A stretch of DNA of 48,854 nt from an uncultured delta proteobacterium (GCA_903892415.1 CAITIQ010000239.1:1-48854); one strand, 5' to 3'. Counted from the stretch's first letter, positions 7,641 to 15,360 are shown. The notes: generated by a model from the sequence alone, not told the origin. Translations and numbers: made by a program.

Positions 7641-8450
7641 TCAGCCGCCCATGAAGGCTTTTTTCATCGCCGCCACCGAGACCGAAGCGCCGCCGAGGCC
7701 CCAGCCGCCGTCGACGGCGATCACGGTGCCGGTGACGTAGCTCGCCATCGGGGAGGCCAGCCACAAGCAGCAGTTGCCGATGTCGCGGACGGTGCCAAAG
7801 CGCTTCAGCGGCACGGTGTCTGCGACCAGGGCGCGCAGCTCGGCGGTGGGCGCGAGGCGCTCCACACCTTCGGTGTCGGCGATGGGCCCCGGCGAGATCG
7901 AGTTCACCCGCACGCCGAGCGGGCCCCACTCCATCGCGCCCACCCGCGTCACCATATCGATGCCGGCCTTGGCTGCGCACACGTGCATCTGCATCTCCAT
8001 CGGCACGTAGGACTGCGGCGCCGTGATGTTGATGATCGATCCGCCCGGCTGCCTCATGTGCGGCAAGGCGGCCCGCAGCACATGGAAGGTGCCCAGCAGA
8101 TCGATCTCGACCACCGAGCGGAAGCCCTTCGGCGAGATGCCCATGGCCGGGGCAGGGAAGTTTCCGGCGGCGCCGGAGACGAGCACGTCGAGCGGCCCGA
8201 AGGTCTCTTGGGTCTTGGCCAGCGCGGCCTCCACCAAGGCGTGCTCGCGCACGTCGGCTGCGAAGCCGAGGGCCTGGCCGCCTTCGCGTGCGGCGCTCAG
8301 CTTGGCGACCGCAGCGTCGACTTTGGCTTGCGAACGGGAGAGCACGGCGACGCGCGCGCCGGCCTCGGCGAAAGCCATGGCGATGCCCAGGTTGATGCCG
8401 CTGGTTCCGCCTGCCACAAACACGTTCTTGTCGGTGAAATCGAAGCTCAT
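7641..8450 (-). CDS. SDR oxidoreductase, 2,4-dienoyl-CoA reductase-like
   Basis: The protein has 269 residues. The ATG at 8450 (MSFDFTDKNVFVAGG) is chosen because the preceding 22 codons do not resemble an SDR N-terminus. It has the nucleotide-binding motif GGTSGINLG, the NxAG-like strand VSGAAGNFPAP and the C-terminal SDR loop RVNSISPGPIADTEG. The usual catalytic YxxxK is altered: the segment reads HVCAAKAGID, so Lys is kept but Tyr is replaced. Loss of this Tyr is typical of 2,4-dienoyl-CoA reductases, which act on unsaturated fatty acyl-CoAs with NADPH. The assignment is therefore a DECR-like reductase of fatty-acid oxidation. It lies 91 bp downstream of the methyltransferase on the same strand. 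Confidence 0.87.
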   Translation of the reverse strand: MSFDFTDKNVFVAGGTSGINLGIAMAFAEAGARVAVLSRSQAKVDAAVAKLSAAREGGQALGFAADVREHALVEAALAKTQETFGPLDVLVSGAAGNFPAPAMGISPKGFRSVVEIDLLGTFHVLRAALPHMRQPGGSIINITAPQSYVPMEMQMHVCAAKAGIDMVTRVGAMEWGPLGVRVNSISPGPIADTEGVERLAPTAELRALVADTVPLKRFGTVRDIGNCCLWLASPMASYVTGTVIAVDGGWGLGGASVSVAAMKKAFMGG

Positions 8451-8541
8451 GGCTCGGCCTTCGCACAACGGCGAGCCGCGGTCATCCCGTCTCATCAAAG
8501 CACGGCGAGCAGCCACAAGAAGCGTGGGCGCCTCGCTTTCG

Positions 8542-9390
8542 CTAGGTGATCGGTGGCGGCAGGCCCATCACGCGCCGCGCTTCATGCATCGCGGCGGTGA
8601 TCTCGGCCTGCCGATCACGGACGATGAAGGTCTCGATCGAAGGCTCGAGTGCTTCAGGGGCCGCCTTGCGCATCACGTACACCCGCACGAGCACGGCCTT
8701 GCCTTCACGCGGCACGACGTCCACGCGTCGCTCCACCTGCAGGCCGGCCGCAGCCGCCGCTTGTTCCCCGCGCTGATCGAGCAGGGCGCCGGTGCAGGCG
8801 ACAAACCGCCCATTCGGCGCGAGCAGGCGGCTCGCTGTGGAAGCGTACTCTTCGATGCCACCACGCGTCTCGAAGCAACACGGCCCGCGTTGCTCCTTCT
8901 CGCTCACCAGGCCGTGACCGAGCGGAATGTACGGTGGAGTACCGGTCACCAGATCGAACTCGGGCTCCGCAGCGAGCTCACGCAGATCCCCCAACTTCAC
9001 TTCGCAGCGGTCTTCGAGCCCATTGAACCGAAGCGACCGCCTGGCCATGCCCACGCTGACCTCCTGCGCCTCGACGCCGCGCACGGTGGCCTGCGGAAAG
9101 CACCAAGCGACCATCATCAATACCGAGCCAATGCCACAGCCAAGATCGATGCAGCGCATCGGTGAGGTCTGCGGCTGCTGACTAGCGACCCACGCTGTGA
9201 CGAAGTCGTCGAGCGACCAGCGATGGCCGTCCCGCTTTTGGAAGATGCGAAAGTCCCCGGTGAGGTAGCTCAACGTTTCGTCGGCGCGAGCTGCGAGCTC
9301 GGGGTCTCCCAGCGCGCCGCGTGGCTGCGGGCCTGGAGCGAGCCAACCCGGAGGTCGGCGCGGGGCTTTGGGAAGAGCGTTGTCCAGCAT
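8542..9390 (-). CDS. class I SAM-dependent methyltransferase, TrmN6/YfiC-like
   Basis: The protein has 282 residues. The SAM-binding motif I is DLGCGIGSVL, and the acidic strand end is GVEAQE. The catalytic motif IV reads TGTPPYIPLG, where adenine-N6 or Gln-N5 methyltransferases usually have NPPY. The segment SLDDFVTAWVA upstream of motif I, together with the N-terminal FRIFQKRDGHRWSLD, resembles the tRNA1(Val) A37 N6-methyltransferase family (YfiC/TrmN6). Replacement of Asn by Thr in NPPY leaves the exact target open. Its ATG overlaps the stop of the preceding small lipoprotein gene by one base (TGATG), indicating translational coupling. Confidence 0.86.
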   Translation of the reverse strand: MLDNALPKAPRRPPGWLAPGPQPRGALGDPELAARADETLSYLTGDFRIFQKRDGHRWSLDDFVTAWVASQQPQTSPMRCIDLGCGIGSVLMMVAWCFPQATVRGVEAQEVSVGMARRSLRFNGLEDRCEVKLGDLRELAAEPEFDLVTGTPPYIPLGHGLVSEKEQRGPCCFETRGGIEEYASTASRLLAPNGRFVACTGALLDQRGEQAAAAAGLQVERRVDVVPREGKAVLVRVYVMRKAAPEALEPSIETFIVRDRQAEITAAMHEARRVMGLPPPIT

Positions 9391-9749
9391 CAGTATCTCG
9401 TATCGAGGGGCATCACCGGCCGAGCCGGCTTGGCCTTTGCTTCTGGCATTGAAGCTGGCGTTGCAGTTGGTGCAGCAACCAGCCCCAGGCAGTCCTCGGC
9501 GCTCAGGATATGGGGGGCCATCAAGAAAATGTGCGCCGGCGGATCCGCCGAGGTGGGCCCTGGTAGCTCGATACCAACCACCGACGGTCGCGTACCGTTT
9601 TCATAGGCTGCGACCACCGCCGAGCAAACCCGCTCTCGGTACAGGGCTTTCAAGGCGGCCGGCTCAGCGCTGACCAACGCAGGCACCGGCGTACAACCGA
9701 GCCCAAGCTGCAGCAGCGCCACCGCCATCAATCGTTTGCGTGCGCTCAA
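9390..9749 (-). CDS. small putative lipoprotein of unknown function
   Basis: The protein has 119 residues from a TTG at 9749; an ATG at 9728 would remove seven. The longer start gives a proper signal sequence: basic SARKR, hydrophobic MAVALLQLG, then a lipobox ending LGLGC. The frame is open to 9962, but that extension overlaps the LTD lipoprotein and is Ser/Arg/Thr-rich shadow sequence. The mature part has two more Cys residues and a Pro/Ala-rich C-terminus. I do not recognise a family. It lies between the LTD lipoprotein (13 bp gap) and the methyltransferase (1-bp overlap), in the same direction. Confidence 0.6.
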   Translation of the reverse strand: MSARKRLMAVALLQLGLGCTPVPALVSAEPAALKALYRERVCSAVVAAYENGTRPSVVGIELPGPTSADPPAHIFLMAPHILSAEDCLGLVAAPTATPASMPEAKAKPARPVMPLDTRY

Positions 9750-9762
9750 CAAGCGAGCCGCC

Positions 9763-11175
9763 TCAAGGAGTGGGCGCGCTGCCCAGATGCTGCGGATTGC
9801 CCGGCATGATCTGCGTGAAGTCGCTCGCAGTGTTAGCGGTGTCCGTGCCGTTTCCTGCTGCGCCTCCGGGGCCGCGCTCGAAGCCGCGCTCGGTGTTGCC
9901 GCTGATGTAAACGAACGGCGTGCCTTCACAGGTGTAGCCCGCAACGAATGGGTTGGCGCCAAAGTAGAAGCAGGCGGCGTCGATGATCGTGTTACCGCGT
10001 CGGATAATCACGCTCGGTTTGTCGGGCACGAGGCCTGCGTTGTTCTCCTTCTGATCCGCGATCCCTGCGTAGGCGCTGCCAGAGAGCAACAAGTGCCCAC
10101 GTGCCGGGATCACCTGGCCGTTGCTGGTGAACTTGACGACGTAGCTCGCTCCGCTCCCGCGGGTCGCAACCTGCAGGTCGGTCGGCAGGGTGACCACGTT
10201 GTTACGCGGGTTGTAGAGTTCGATGTAGTCGTCGGTTGCGCCGTTAGGGCCGGAGGGCCGCACCTCGCTGATCAGCAGGTTGTATTCGGCACAGACGCTG
10301 GTGGTGCAAACCGCCGAGGTGCAGTCGTCGTCATCCCCGCAGCCCCCACCGACCTCGCAATCACCGCAGGGCCCACCACAGTCGACGTCGCTCTCGCCTT
10401 GGTTCTCGAAGCCGTCGGTGCAGGATGGGGAGCACACACCGTTGGTGCACACACCCGAGAGGCAGTCCGAACCGACGAGGCAATCCTGCGTCAGCCCACA
10501 ATCCGCGCAGTTTGGCCCACCGCAGTCGGTGTCGGTCTCTTGCCCGTTCTGCACACTGTCGTCGCAGGTTGGCGGCACACAATTGAACTCTGGCGTGCAC
10601 AGATCCGCTCCCTCGCAATCGAAGTCGAGCAGGCAATCCACGCATTCGCTATCCGCGGTGCAAACGTCGCTTACGCCACCGCAACCAGTGCCGGCTGGCA
10701 CGGCAATATGCTCTGGCGCACCGTCGAGACAACTATCAGCGGTGCACGGGTTGCCGTCGTTGTCGACGTCTTGGTCGTCCGACTCGGTGGTGATTTCACC
10801 GGTTCCGTCGCAAATGTTGCGCTGGCAGTTCCCAGGCGTCTGCTCGGCGATCACGGTACCCGCCGCCGCTGCGTCAAACCCGCATACGTCGTTGACGCAG
10901 GTTCGGGTCCCACACTCGGTGTCCAAGCCGGGGCACTCACTGGCGCTGGTGCAGCCTGCTGCTCCGCCCGTTCCTCCGCTTCCTCCGTTCCCACTTCCCC
11001 CGTTGCCGCTGCCGCCACCGCCCGTGCTGCTTCCGCCAGGCCCGCTGCCCCCCGGTCCGGAGGCGCCAGAACTGTTCGTCCCTCCTCCAGCTCCGCCCTC
11101 AACTAAGGTGGAGTCGTAGGTGTCGCAAGCGACGAGCACAGAAGCAAAGCAAAAGACTGCCGTAAAAGGCCGCAT
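9763..11175 (-). CDS. Cys-rich surface lipoprotein with C-terminal lamin-tail domain
   Basis: The protein has 470 residues. The N-terminus MRPFTAVFCFASVLVAC is a lipoprotein signal with Cys17 as the acylation site. Residues 26-74 are a Gly/Ser/Asn linker. From about 75 to 310 lie many Cys residues in repeated units of the type CxxxxxCxxGxC and DTDCGGPNCADCG, seen in myxobacterial surface proteins. The C-terminal 160 residues begin LLISEVRPSGPNGATDDYIE and match the start of a lamin-tail domain, a beta-sandwich found in secreted bacterial proteins. The protein is probably displayed on the outer membrane with the LTD as a binding module. A good promoter lies immediately upstream and predicts a leaderless mRNA. 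Confidence 0.88.
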   Translation of the reverse strand: MRPFTAVFCFASVLVACDTYDSTLVEGGAGGGTNSSGASGPGGSGPGGSSTGGGGSGNGGSGNGGSGGTGGAAGCTSASECPGLDTECGTRTCVNDVCGFDAAAAGTVIAEQTPGNCQRNICDGTGEITTESDDQDVDNDGNPCTADSCLDGAPEHIAVPAGTGCGGVSDVCTADSECVDCLLDFDCEGADLCTPEFNCVPPTCDDSVQNGQETDTDCGGPNCADCGLTQDCLVGSDCLSGVCTNGVCSPSCTDGFENQGESDVDCGGPCGDCEVGGGCGDDDDCTSAVCTTSVCAEYNLLISEVRPSGPNGATDDYIELYNPRNNVVTLPTDLQVATRGSGASYVVKFTSNGQVIPARGHLLLSGSAYAGIADQKENNAGLVPDKPSVIIRRGNTIIDAACFYFGANPFVAGYTCEGTPFVYISGNTERGFERGPGGAAGNGTDTANTASDFTQIMPGNPQHLGSAPTP

Positions 11176-11181
11176 GACAAG

Positions 11182-11210
11182 GCTATAGCTGACGGGAACA
11201 GGGGTCTCAA
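11182..11210 (-). promoter_or_regulatory. sigma-70-like promoter predicting a leaderless mRNA for the LTD lipoprotein
   Basis: On the minus strand TTGAGA (complement of 11205-11210, 5 of 6 matches to the -35 consensus) is followed after exactly 17 bp by TATAGC (complement of 11182-11187, 4 of 6). The A of the lipoprotein ATG at 11175 lies seven bases past the -10 box, where transcription would normally begin. No Shine-Dalgarno is present in the few bases available. Confidence 0.6.
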
Positions 11211-11243
11211 GGCAGCAGCGCGCAATGCGGCTCTTGGGGCAGA

Positions 11244-11936
11244 TCAGCGGTCACCGTTGCGGACCAAGCCAAACACCTTCTCCCTTACAAAGCGTGCGCC
11301 TTTCGCCGTGATGTTGGCTGATTCACTCGTGATGTCGGCGTCGCGCAGCTTCTCGATGCTGAAGCTCTTACCAAAAAGGGCTGCCACCTCCACCTCATCC
11401 ACCGAATGCGGCGGACCACTCCCGGCGTCGTGTTCCATGGTCTCGAGCAGGATGCGACCACCAACGGCGAGCAACGAGCGCAGGGTGGCCACATAGCGCT
11501 CGCGATCAGCGGGCAACAGCGCCACGAGCGCTGCGCGATCCATGATCGCGTCCACTGCTGCGTGCTCCGGCCCAACCTTCAACATCGAGCGCGCTCGTTC
11601 AGCGGTAAGCTCGAATACGTCTCCGCGGGCGAAGGTGATGTCGGCTGCGCGATGGACCTCAAAGGGCGGTACCTGTTCGATCTCAGCAACGCGGCCCGCC
11701 TCGCTGAAGAAGGCCATCACCGCCTGCGGAACCAACTCGCACGCCAACACCTGATGCCCGCGACGTTCGAGAAAGAGCAGGTCCAAGCTCTTTCCGGCGA
11801 GCGGCACGTACAGCCTTTTTGCCGGCTGATCCTGATCCAACCAGGAAGCAAATGTGACCAAGTTGGGGTTCACCTCGGTGCGGTGAAAACCGATTTGGCC
11901 AGCCTGCCAACGACTCTGCCAGAAGGCGGGCTCCAT
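11244..11936 (-). CDS. tpm: thiopurine S-methyltransferase family protein
   Basis: The protein has 230 residues, close to bacterial TPMT length. It begins MEPAFWQSRWQAGQIGFHRT, the characteristic TPMT N-terminus with W-x5-FH. SAM-binding segments include VPLAGKSLDLLFLERRGHQV and the ACELVP strand; AIMDRAALVALLPADRERYV is also typical of the family. TPMTs transfer a methyl group from SAM to sulfur, selenium or tellurium in small molecules. The gene starts 3 bp after the FmdB stop, so the two are one operon. Confidence 0.92.
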   Translation of the reverse strand: MEPAFWQSRWQAGQIGFHRTEVNPNLVTFASWLDQDQPAKRLYVPLAGKSLDLLFLERRGHQVLACELVPQAVMAFFSEAGRVAEIEQVPPFEVHRAADITFARGDVFELTAERARSMLKVGPEHAAVDAIMDRAALVALLPADRERYVATLRSLLAVGGRILLETMEHDAGSGPPHSVDEVEVAALFGKSFSIEKLRDADITSESANITAKGARFVREKVFGLVRNGDR

Positions 11937-11939
11937 GCG

Positions 11940-12230
11940 TTACGACTGCCCGAACTTGATGCCGCTCACCTGCTCGAAGCGCTCGTGCATCGCCTTCTCC
12001 TGCGCGCCAGTCGCTTCGTTCGCTGAACTAGGCTGCGCGGCAGCGCTGCTCACCGCGCCGCCCCCGGACCAACCGCCTCCCTTGAGGATGAAGCCCGTTC
12101 CAGCGGAAATCTGACGTCGGGCGCTTTGGGCGTGACACGCGGGGCACTCGGTCAGAGCGTCGTCCTTCATCGACTGAAAGACCTCCCAGTCGTGTGCGCA
12201 AGCATCGCATTTGTACTCGTAGGTCGGCAC
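11940..12230 (-). CDS. FmdB-family zinc ribbon protein
   Basis: This 96-residue protein begins MPTYEYKCDACAHDWEVF from a GTG at 12230. The start is fixed by a strong Shine-Dalgarno (AGAGGAG about 7 bases upstream) and by the invariant PTYEYxC opening of the family; the longer frame upstream is antisense to the hydrolase. Cys8, Cys11, Cys29 and Cys32 form the zinc ribbon. A Gly/Ser-rich linker (LKGGGWSGGG) and a charged helix follow. FmdB-like proteins were first named as putative regulators, but their role is mostly unknown. It is co-directional with tpm (3 bp gap) and divergent from the hydrolase. Confidence 0.9.
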   Translation of the reverse strand: MPTYEYKCDACAHDWEVFQSMKDDALTECPACHAQSARRQISAGTGFILKGGGWSGGGAVSSAAAQPSSANEATGAQEKAMHERFEQVSGIKFGQS

Positions 12231-12302
12231 GCTGCTCTCCTCTGACGCATTCGAGTTCGCGTCGGCGCGAGAGTCTACAGCGCTGAGCGGCGAGTCGGCT
12301 CG

Positions 12303-13223
12303 TTGAATCTTCTCCAGAAGGTCCAGGCCCTGCGGCGAGCCCTTGCCTCGCTGCTGCCACGCGATGAAACTACTTACGTGCTTGCCCTGATTGAACGCGT
12401 TTCGGAAGCAGCCCTTCGGCTCTCGGGGGCTCGCAGCCTCCATGTGGAAACCAGCGCAGGCCGCGTGCATGCGTATGAGCTGCGCGGTCCTGGTCGGGGA
12501 ACGGTGGTCATGCTGCACGGCATCGGTGCAACGGCGACGGCGTATCTCGCCGTGGCGAGGATGATGCGGCCCTTCGCCGAGCGGATTCTGCTTCCAGAGT
12601 TGCCGGGTCACGGCCGCAGCGCCACTCCGCCCAAGCTCGATCGCGCGACGTTGGCTACCGCCGTGCGCGAGGCGCTCGATCACTGGGTGAGCGAGTCGAA
12701 TCCGGCGATTTTTCTCGGCTCTTCGCTGGGGGGGGCCACGGCGCTCGGCTACACGCTGGAGAGTCCGTCGCGCGTGCGTGCGCTGGTGCTCGCTTCGCCC
12801 GCGGGAGCCCCGCTCAGCGACGCCGAGTTAGGCGAGCTGCGTACGCGCTTCAACCTGCGCTCACGGGAGGACGCACGCCGCTTCTTCAGCGAACTGTTGC
12901 ATCGGCCGCCGGCGGTGTTCCGCTTGCTCGAGCGCGGCTTGGTCGAGCAGTTGGGGTCGGAGACGGTGCAAGGCTTCTTGGCGTCGCTGCAGGAAGAGGA
13001 CTTCTTTCGCGAGCAAGCACTGGCCAGCATTCGTTGTCCGATCGTTGTGCTCTGGGGCCAGAGCGACCGCATCCTGCCGCGCTCGAGCCTAGCGTTTCTT
13101 CGTGCTTCGCTGCCTTCGGGTACTTCGTTTGAAGAGCCCGCCAACATCGGCCACAGCCCCCACCTCGAAAATCCAGCCTTGGTCGTCGCAAAGCTGCGCG
13201 AGATCCAGCGCGTAGCGCTCTAG
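12303..13223 (+). CDS. alpha/beta-fold hydrolase
   Basis: The protein has 306 residues from a TTG at 12303. The start is uncertain: there is no clear Shine-Dalgarno and the first 50 residues are not part of the core fold. The fold is clear: oxyanion-loop motif LHGIGAT near residue 71, nucleophile elbow GSSLGG with Ser141, acid in WGQSDRILP near residue 256, and His284 in IGHSPHLENP. This is a complete Ser-Asp-His triad of the type found in esterases, epoxide hydrolases and C-C hydrolases. Substrate is unknown. The gene converges on the HTTM gene with a 12 bp gap. Confidence 0.9.
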   Translation: MNLLQKVQALRRALASLLPRDETTYVLALIERVSEAALRLSGARSLHVETSAGRVHAYELRGPGRGTVVMLHGIGATATAYLAVARMMRPFAERILLPELPGHGRSATPPKLDRATLATAVREALDHWVSESNPAIFLGSSLGGATALGYTLESPSRVRALVLASPAGAPLSDAELGELRTRFNLRSREDARRFFSELLHRPPAVFRLLERGLVEQLGSETVQGFLASLQEEDFFREQALASIRCPIVVLWGQSDRILPRSSLAFLRASLPSGTSFEEPANIGHSPHLENPALVVAKLREIQRVAL

Positions 13224-13235
13224 TTCGCTGGCAGC

Positions 13236-14174
13236 TCAGCTCGCGTCGGCGCGCTTGAAAAGTCGGGTGAAGCGCCGTAGCAACGCGTTCGCTTCGGCGT
13301 CGCTCAGGAACACCGCGTAACAGCTGATCATCAAGTACGAGAAGATTGGGATCACCATCAACACGTCGATGCTCACGTGGAACAAGACGCCCACGACGAT
13401 CAGGTAGGGGCGGGCTCGCTTCCACCAGATCGCCAAGGGAAAGGCGGTCTCGAACAGCAACGTGCCGTAGGTCATCAACCACAACAGCGGTTTGGATTGC
13501 ACCTCGAGAGGCCACTCTGTGAGCAGCGGTGAAGCCAGCACCTCACGCAGCGCCACTCCCTCTCGCCAACGTGCGTAGGCGAGCTTCTCGATCACCGACG
13601 CAAGGTAGACCCACGCAATCTGTAGCCCCACCAAGCGCTGCCCCCACACGATGCCGGTGCGTGCAGCCAGCCCGCGCTTCGCGCGCAGCCAGCCATCCAC
13701 ACTCAAGCGGCTCGCGAGCGGCATCAGTGTGGCAAGCGCCAGCACGATCGCAAACAGGCGATCCCCTGCGTTGAGAATGAACGGGTTTCGATGTTGCAGC
13801 GAGATGTGCAGGTAGGCCAGCAGCAGCGTTGCAAGACGCGGCTTTAGTCCGAGCAGCAGCGCCACCGAAGCAAAGCTGAAGAGCGCCGCAACCAGCTTGA
13901 GTAGCAGCAGGCTTTGCGGGGCCCACGAAAGGATGCTCACGCGAATGAAAGGATCTCGGCTAACCAACTCGAAGGGGATCATCCCCGCGGGTCCCCAGTA
14001 GCGCTCGAGGTTGAGCCAAATGCCGAGCGACTGCCAGGTGGCGATCGTCCCAAGGAAGACTCGAAATAGCGCAGCAGCGGAGCCGTCCGTTGGTGCGAGG
14101 AAGAACCTGGCGAGCAGGCTCGCGCGCTCCCCGGTCAACTGGCTCCCAGGCGACGGTGTTTCGAGGTCACTCAC
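13236..14174 (-). CDS. HTTM-domain membrane protein
   Basis: This 312-residue protein has about six or seven hydrophobic segments. The loop LQHRNPFILNAGDRLFAIVL is a hallmark of HTTM (horizontally transferred transmembrane) proteins, related to the vitamin K-dependent gamma-carboxylase fold. WGPAGMIPFE near the N-terminus and WREGVALREVLASP in the middle also fit the family. Most bacterial HTTM proteins have no proven reaction. Its ATG overlaps the stop of the upstream gene by 4 bp (ATGA), a tight coupling, so the two products are likely to work together in the inner membrane. Confidence 0.88.
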   Translation of the reverse strand: MSDLETPSPGSQLTGERASLLARFFLAPTDGSAAALFRVFLGTIATWQSLGIWLNLERYWGPAGMIPFELVSRDPFIRVSILSWAPQSLLLLKLVAALFSFASVALLLGLKPRLATLLLAYLHISLQHRNPFILNAGDRLFAIVLALATLMPLASRLSVDGWLRAKRGLAARTGIVWGQRLVGLQIAWVYLASVIEKLAYARWREGVALREVLASPLLTEWPLEVQSKPLLWLMTYGTLLFETAFPLAIWWKRARPYLIVVGVLFHVSIDVLMVIPIFSYLMISCYAVFLSDAEANALLRRFTRLFKRADAS

Positions 14175-14755
14175 GGCTCGTCGGGCGTCTCCGTCGCCAC
14201 AACCGTTGGTGCTGGCGCAGTGTCGGCGCAGTCATGCTTGAGCACCACCGTCCGAAACTGTTCTCGCTCCACACTACCGTCGGCATGCAGCTTACGGGCG
14301 TGAACGACCACAGCTTGCACCTGCACAACGTCGAGTGAGACGGCCTGCCGACAGGCGTGCGTAAGGATGGCTCGCCCAATCCGGAACAACTGAGGTGGCG
14401 AGCTGAGCGTGCTTAGGATCTTGCGTTGACGTGCGTCACGGACCCGATTCAGCAACGACTTCTCGGTGGCATTCGCCGTTTCCAGCGTGAGCTCTTCCCC
14501 CGTGCTCTTCACGCCCACGATCTCAACGATCGAGTCTTGCGGCGGCCGAATGAACATTTCCCAGCTGCTGCCCATGCGCAACCCACTGGTGTACGGCCGA
14601 AACAACTTCTGCGCGCTCGTCCTCACCGCCCGAGGGGCTCCACTGCCAACCATCGCGGCTAGATGAAGCACCGTCACTGCAATCAGCAGGAGGCGCTTGA
14701 GCTTCTCAAGGCCGGAAAGCGCTGCGAATGACTCGTGCCAAAGCCGAAGGCTCAT
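14171..14755 (-). CDS. HTTM partner protein with one N-terminal membrane segment
   Basis: The protein has 194 residues from the ATG at 14755. A single hydrophobic segment lies near residues 21-37 (RLLLIAVTVLHLAAMVG). The remainder looks extracytoplasmic, with SGLRMGSSWEMFIRPP and a region of beta strands and Arg-rich helix. I do not recognise a named domain, but genes of this shape commonly sit upstream of HTTM genes. The first ten codons (MSLRLWHESF) lie inside the first unit of a 96-bp tandem repeat. The frame also stays open through the whole repeat to 14935, so the repeat may have supplied the start, or the true start may lie inside the gene. The stop overlaps the HTTM start by 4 bp. Confidence 0.68.
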   Translation of the reverse strand: MSLRLWHESFAALSGLEKLKRLLLIAVTVLHLAAMVGSGAPRAVRTSAQKLFRPYTSGLRMGSSWEMFIRPPQDSIVEIVGVKSTGEELTLETANATEKSLLNRVRDARQRKILSTLSSPPQLFRIGRAILTHACRQAVSLDVVQVQAVVVHARKLHADGSVEREQFRTVVLKHDCADTAPAPTVVATETPDEP

Positions 14756-14922
14756 TGGGGCCTTCGGCCGTCCTTCTCGAAGAGGGCCCGAGTCATTTGT
14801 TTGCTGCATCAACCTTCGGTTGAATGACTTGTGCCACGTTGATGGTCCAACGGGCCTGCGGACGTTTTTTCCGGAGAGGGCACGAGTCATTCTTTGTTGC
14901 TGCATCCGCCTTCGGCGGAATG
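14726..14922. repeat. 96-bp tandem repeat with covarying hairpins
   Basis: Two units, 14726-14821 and 14822-14917, begin GAATGACTCGTGCC and GAATGACTTGTGCC, and a third partial unit starts at 14918 (GAATGA). The period is exactly 96 bp at three landmarks. Each unit carries an inverted pair (AATGACTCGTGCC against GGCACGAGTCATT, with one or two changes) and ends in a 5-bp hairpin with a TTC loop: CAACC/GGTTG at the first junction and CCGCC/GGCGG at the second. The stem bases change together, so pairing is conserved while sequence is not. The unit is in frame (32 codons) with the HTTM partner gene. A 21-base stretch around the first hairpin recurs exactly at 47572-47592. Confidence 0.85.
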
Positions 14923-14988
14923 AGACCCGCAGCAATTCACCGCAACACTTAGCTCAGCCGACCACCGTCGCGGCTACAAAACGAAACA

Positions 14989-15012
14989 GCCAGGGAACCA
15001 AAATTCCCTGGC
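14989..15012 (-). terminator. Rho-independent terminator after the small Cys-rich lipoprotein
   Basis: A perfect 9-bp stem, GCCAGGGAA (14989-14997) with TTCCCTGGC (15004-15012), has a 6-base loop. On the minus strand it is followed by the T-rich TGTTTCGTTTTG. It lies 51 bp past the stop of the lipoprotein gene at 15064. Between it and the tandem repeat I see nothing else. Confidence 0.75.
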
Positions 15013-15063
15013 CGATTCGGTTGCGAGACAGAGGCCGAACGTCAAGCGCTCAGCCTCGAGTCA

Positions 15064-15360
15064 TCAGCAGGCCGCGGTGCACTCACCGTAGGTGGCGAGA
15101 GCTTCGAGGTCCTCACCCTTGAGGGCTTCGCAGGAAGCTGCCTCAATGCAATCAGCAGCGCACTGAGCTGCGGTTCCGAGCGCGTCCGTGCACTCCACGG
15201 TCTCGCCGGTCTCGCTGCCGCCGTCGGTGGTCGTGAGACCGCACTCGTCGGCCTTTGCAGCAGCGCGGTCTGCAGCGTCATCACAGTCATTGCCACAGCC
15301 AACGCCGCCAACAACCAAGCAACCCATCGCGAATGCCATCAATGCCGTCTTCAAGTTCAT
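15064..15360 (-). CDS. small Cys-rich lipoprotein of unknown function
   Basis: The protein has 98 residues from the ATG at 15360; a GTG three codons earlier (15369) is possible, but GGTGGAG just ahead of this ATG acts better as its Shine-Dalgarno. The signal reads MNLKTALMAFAMGCLVVGGV, then GC with Cys22 or so as the acylated residue. The mature chain is short and acidic, with about eight Cys residues that could pair outside the cytoplasm (CGNDCDDAAD, ECGLTTTDGG, CIEAASCEAL). Similar small Cys-rich lipoproteins occur in many copies in myxobacteria. I recognise no named family. A terminator follows, so it is probably a single-gene transcript. Confidence 0.75.
   Translation of the reverse strand: MNLKTALMAFAMGCLVVGGVGCGNDCDDAADRAAAKADECGLTTTDGGSETGETVECTDALGTAAQCAADCIEAASCEALKGEDLEALATYGECTAAC

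Noticed and set aside
9736..11106. 456-codon plus-strand frame opposite the LTD lipoprotein
   Set aside because: The minus-strand product has a lipoprotein signal, Cys-rich repeats and LTD; the plus-strand product is Val/Ala/Gly-rich with no pattern.
10280..11119. Pro/Ser-rich plus-strand frame ending in PPPP runs
   Set aside because: The Pro run is the complement of the Gly linker codons in the lipoprotein; a typical high-GC shadow.
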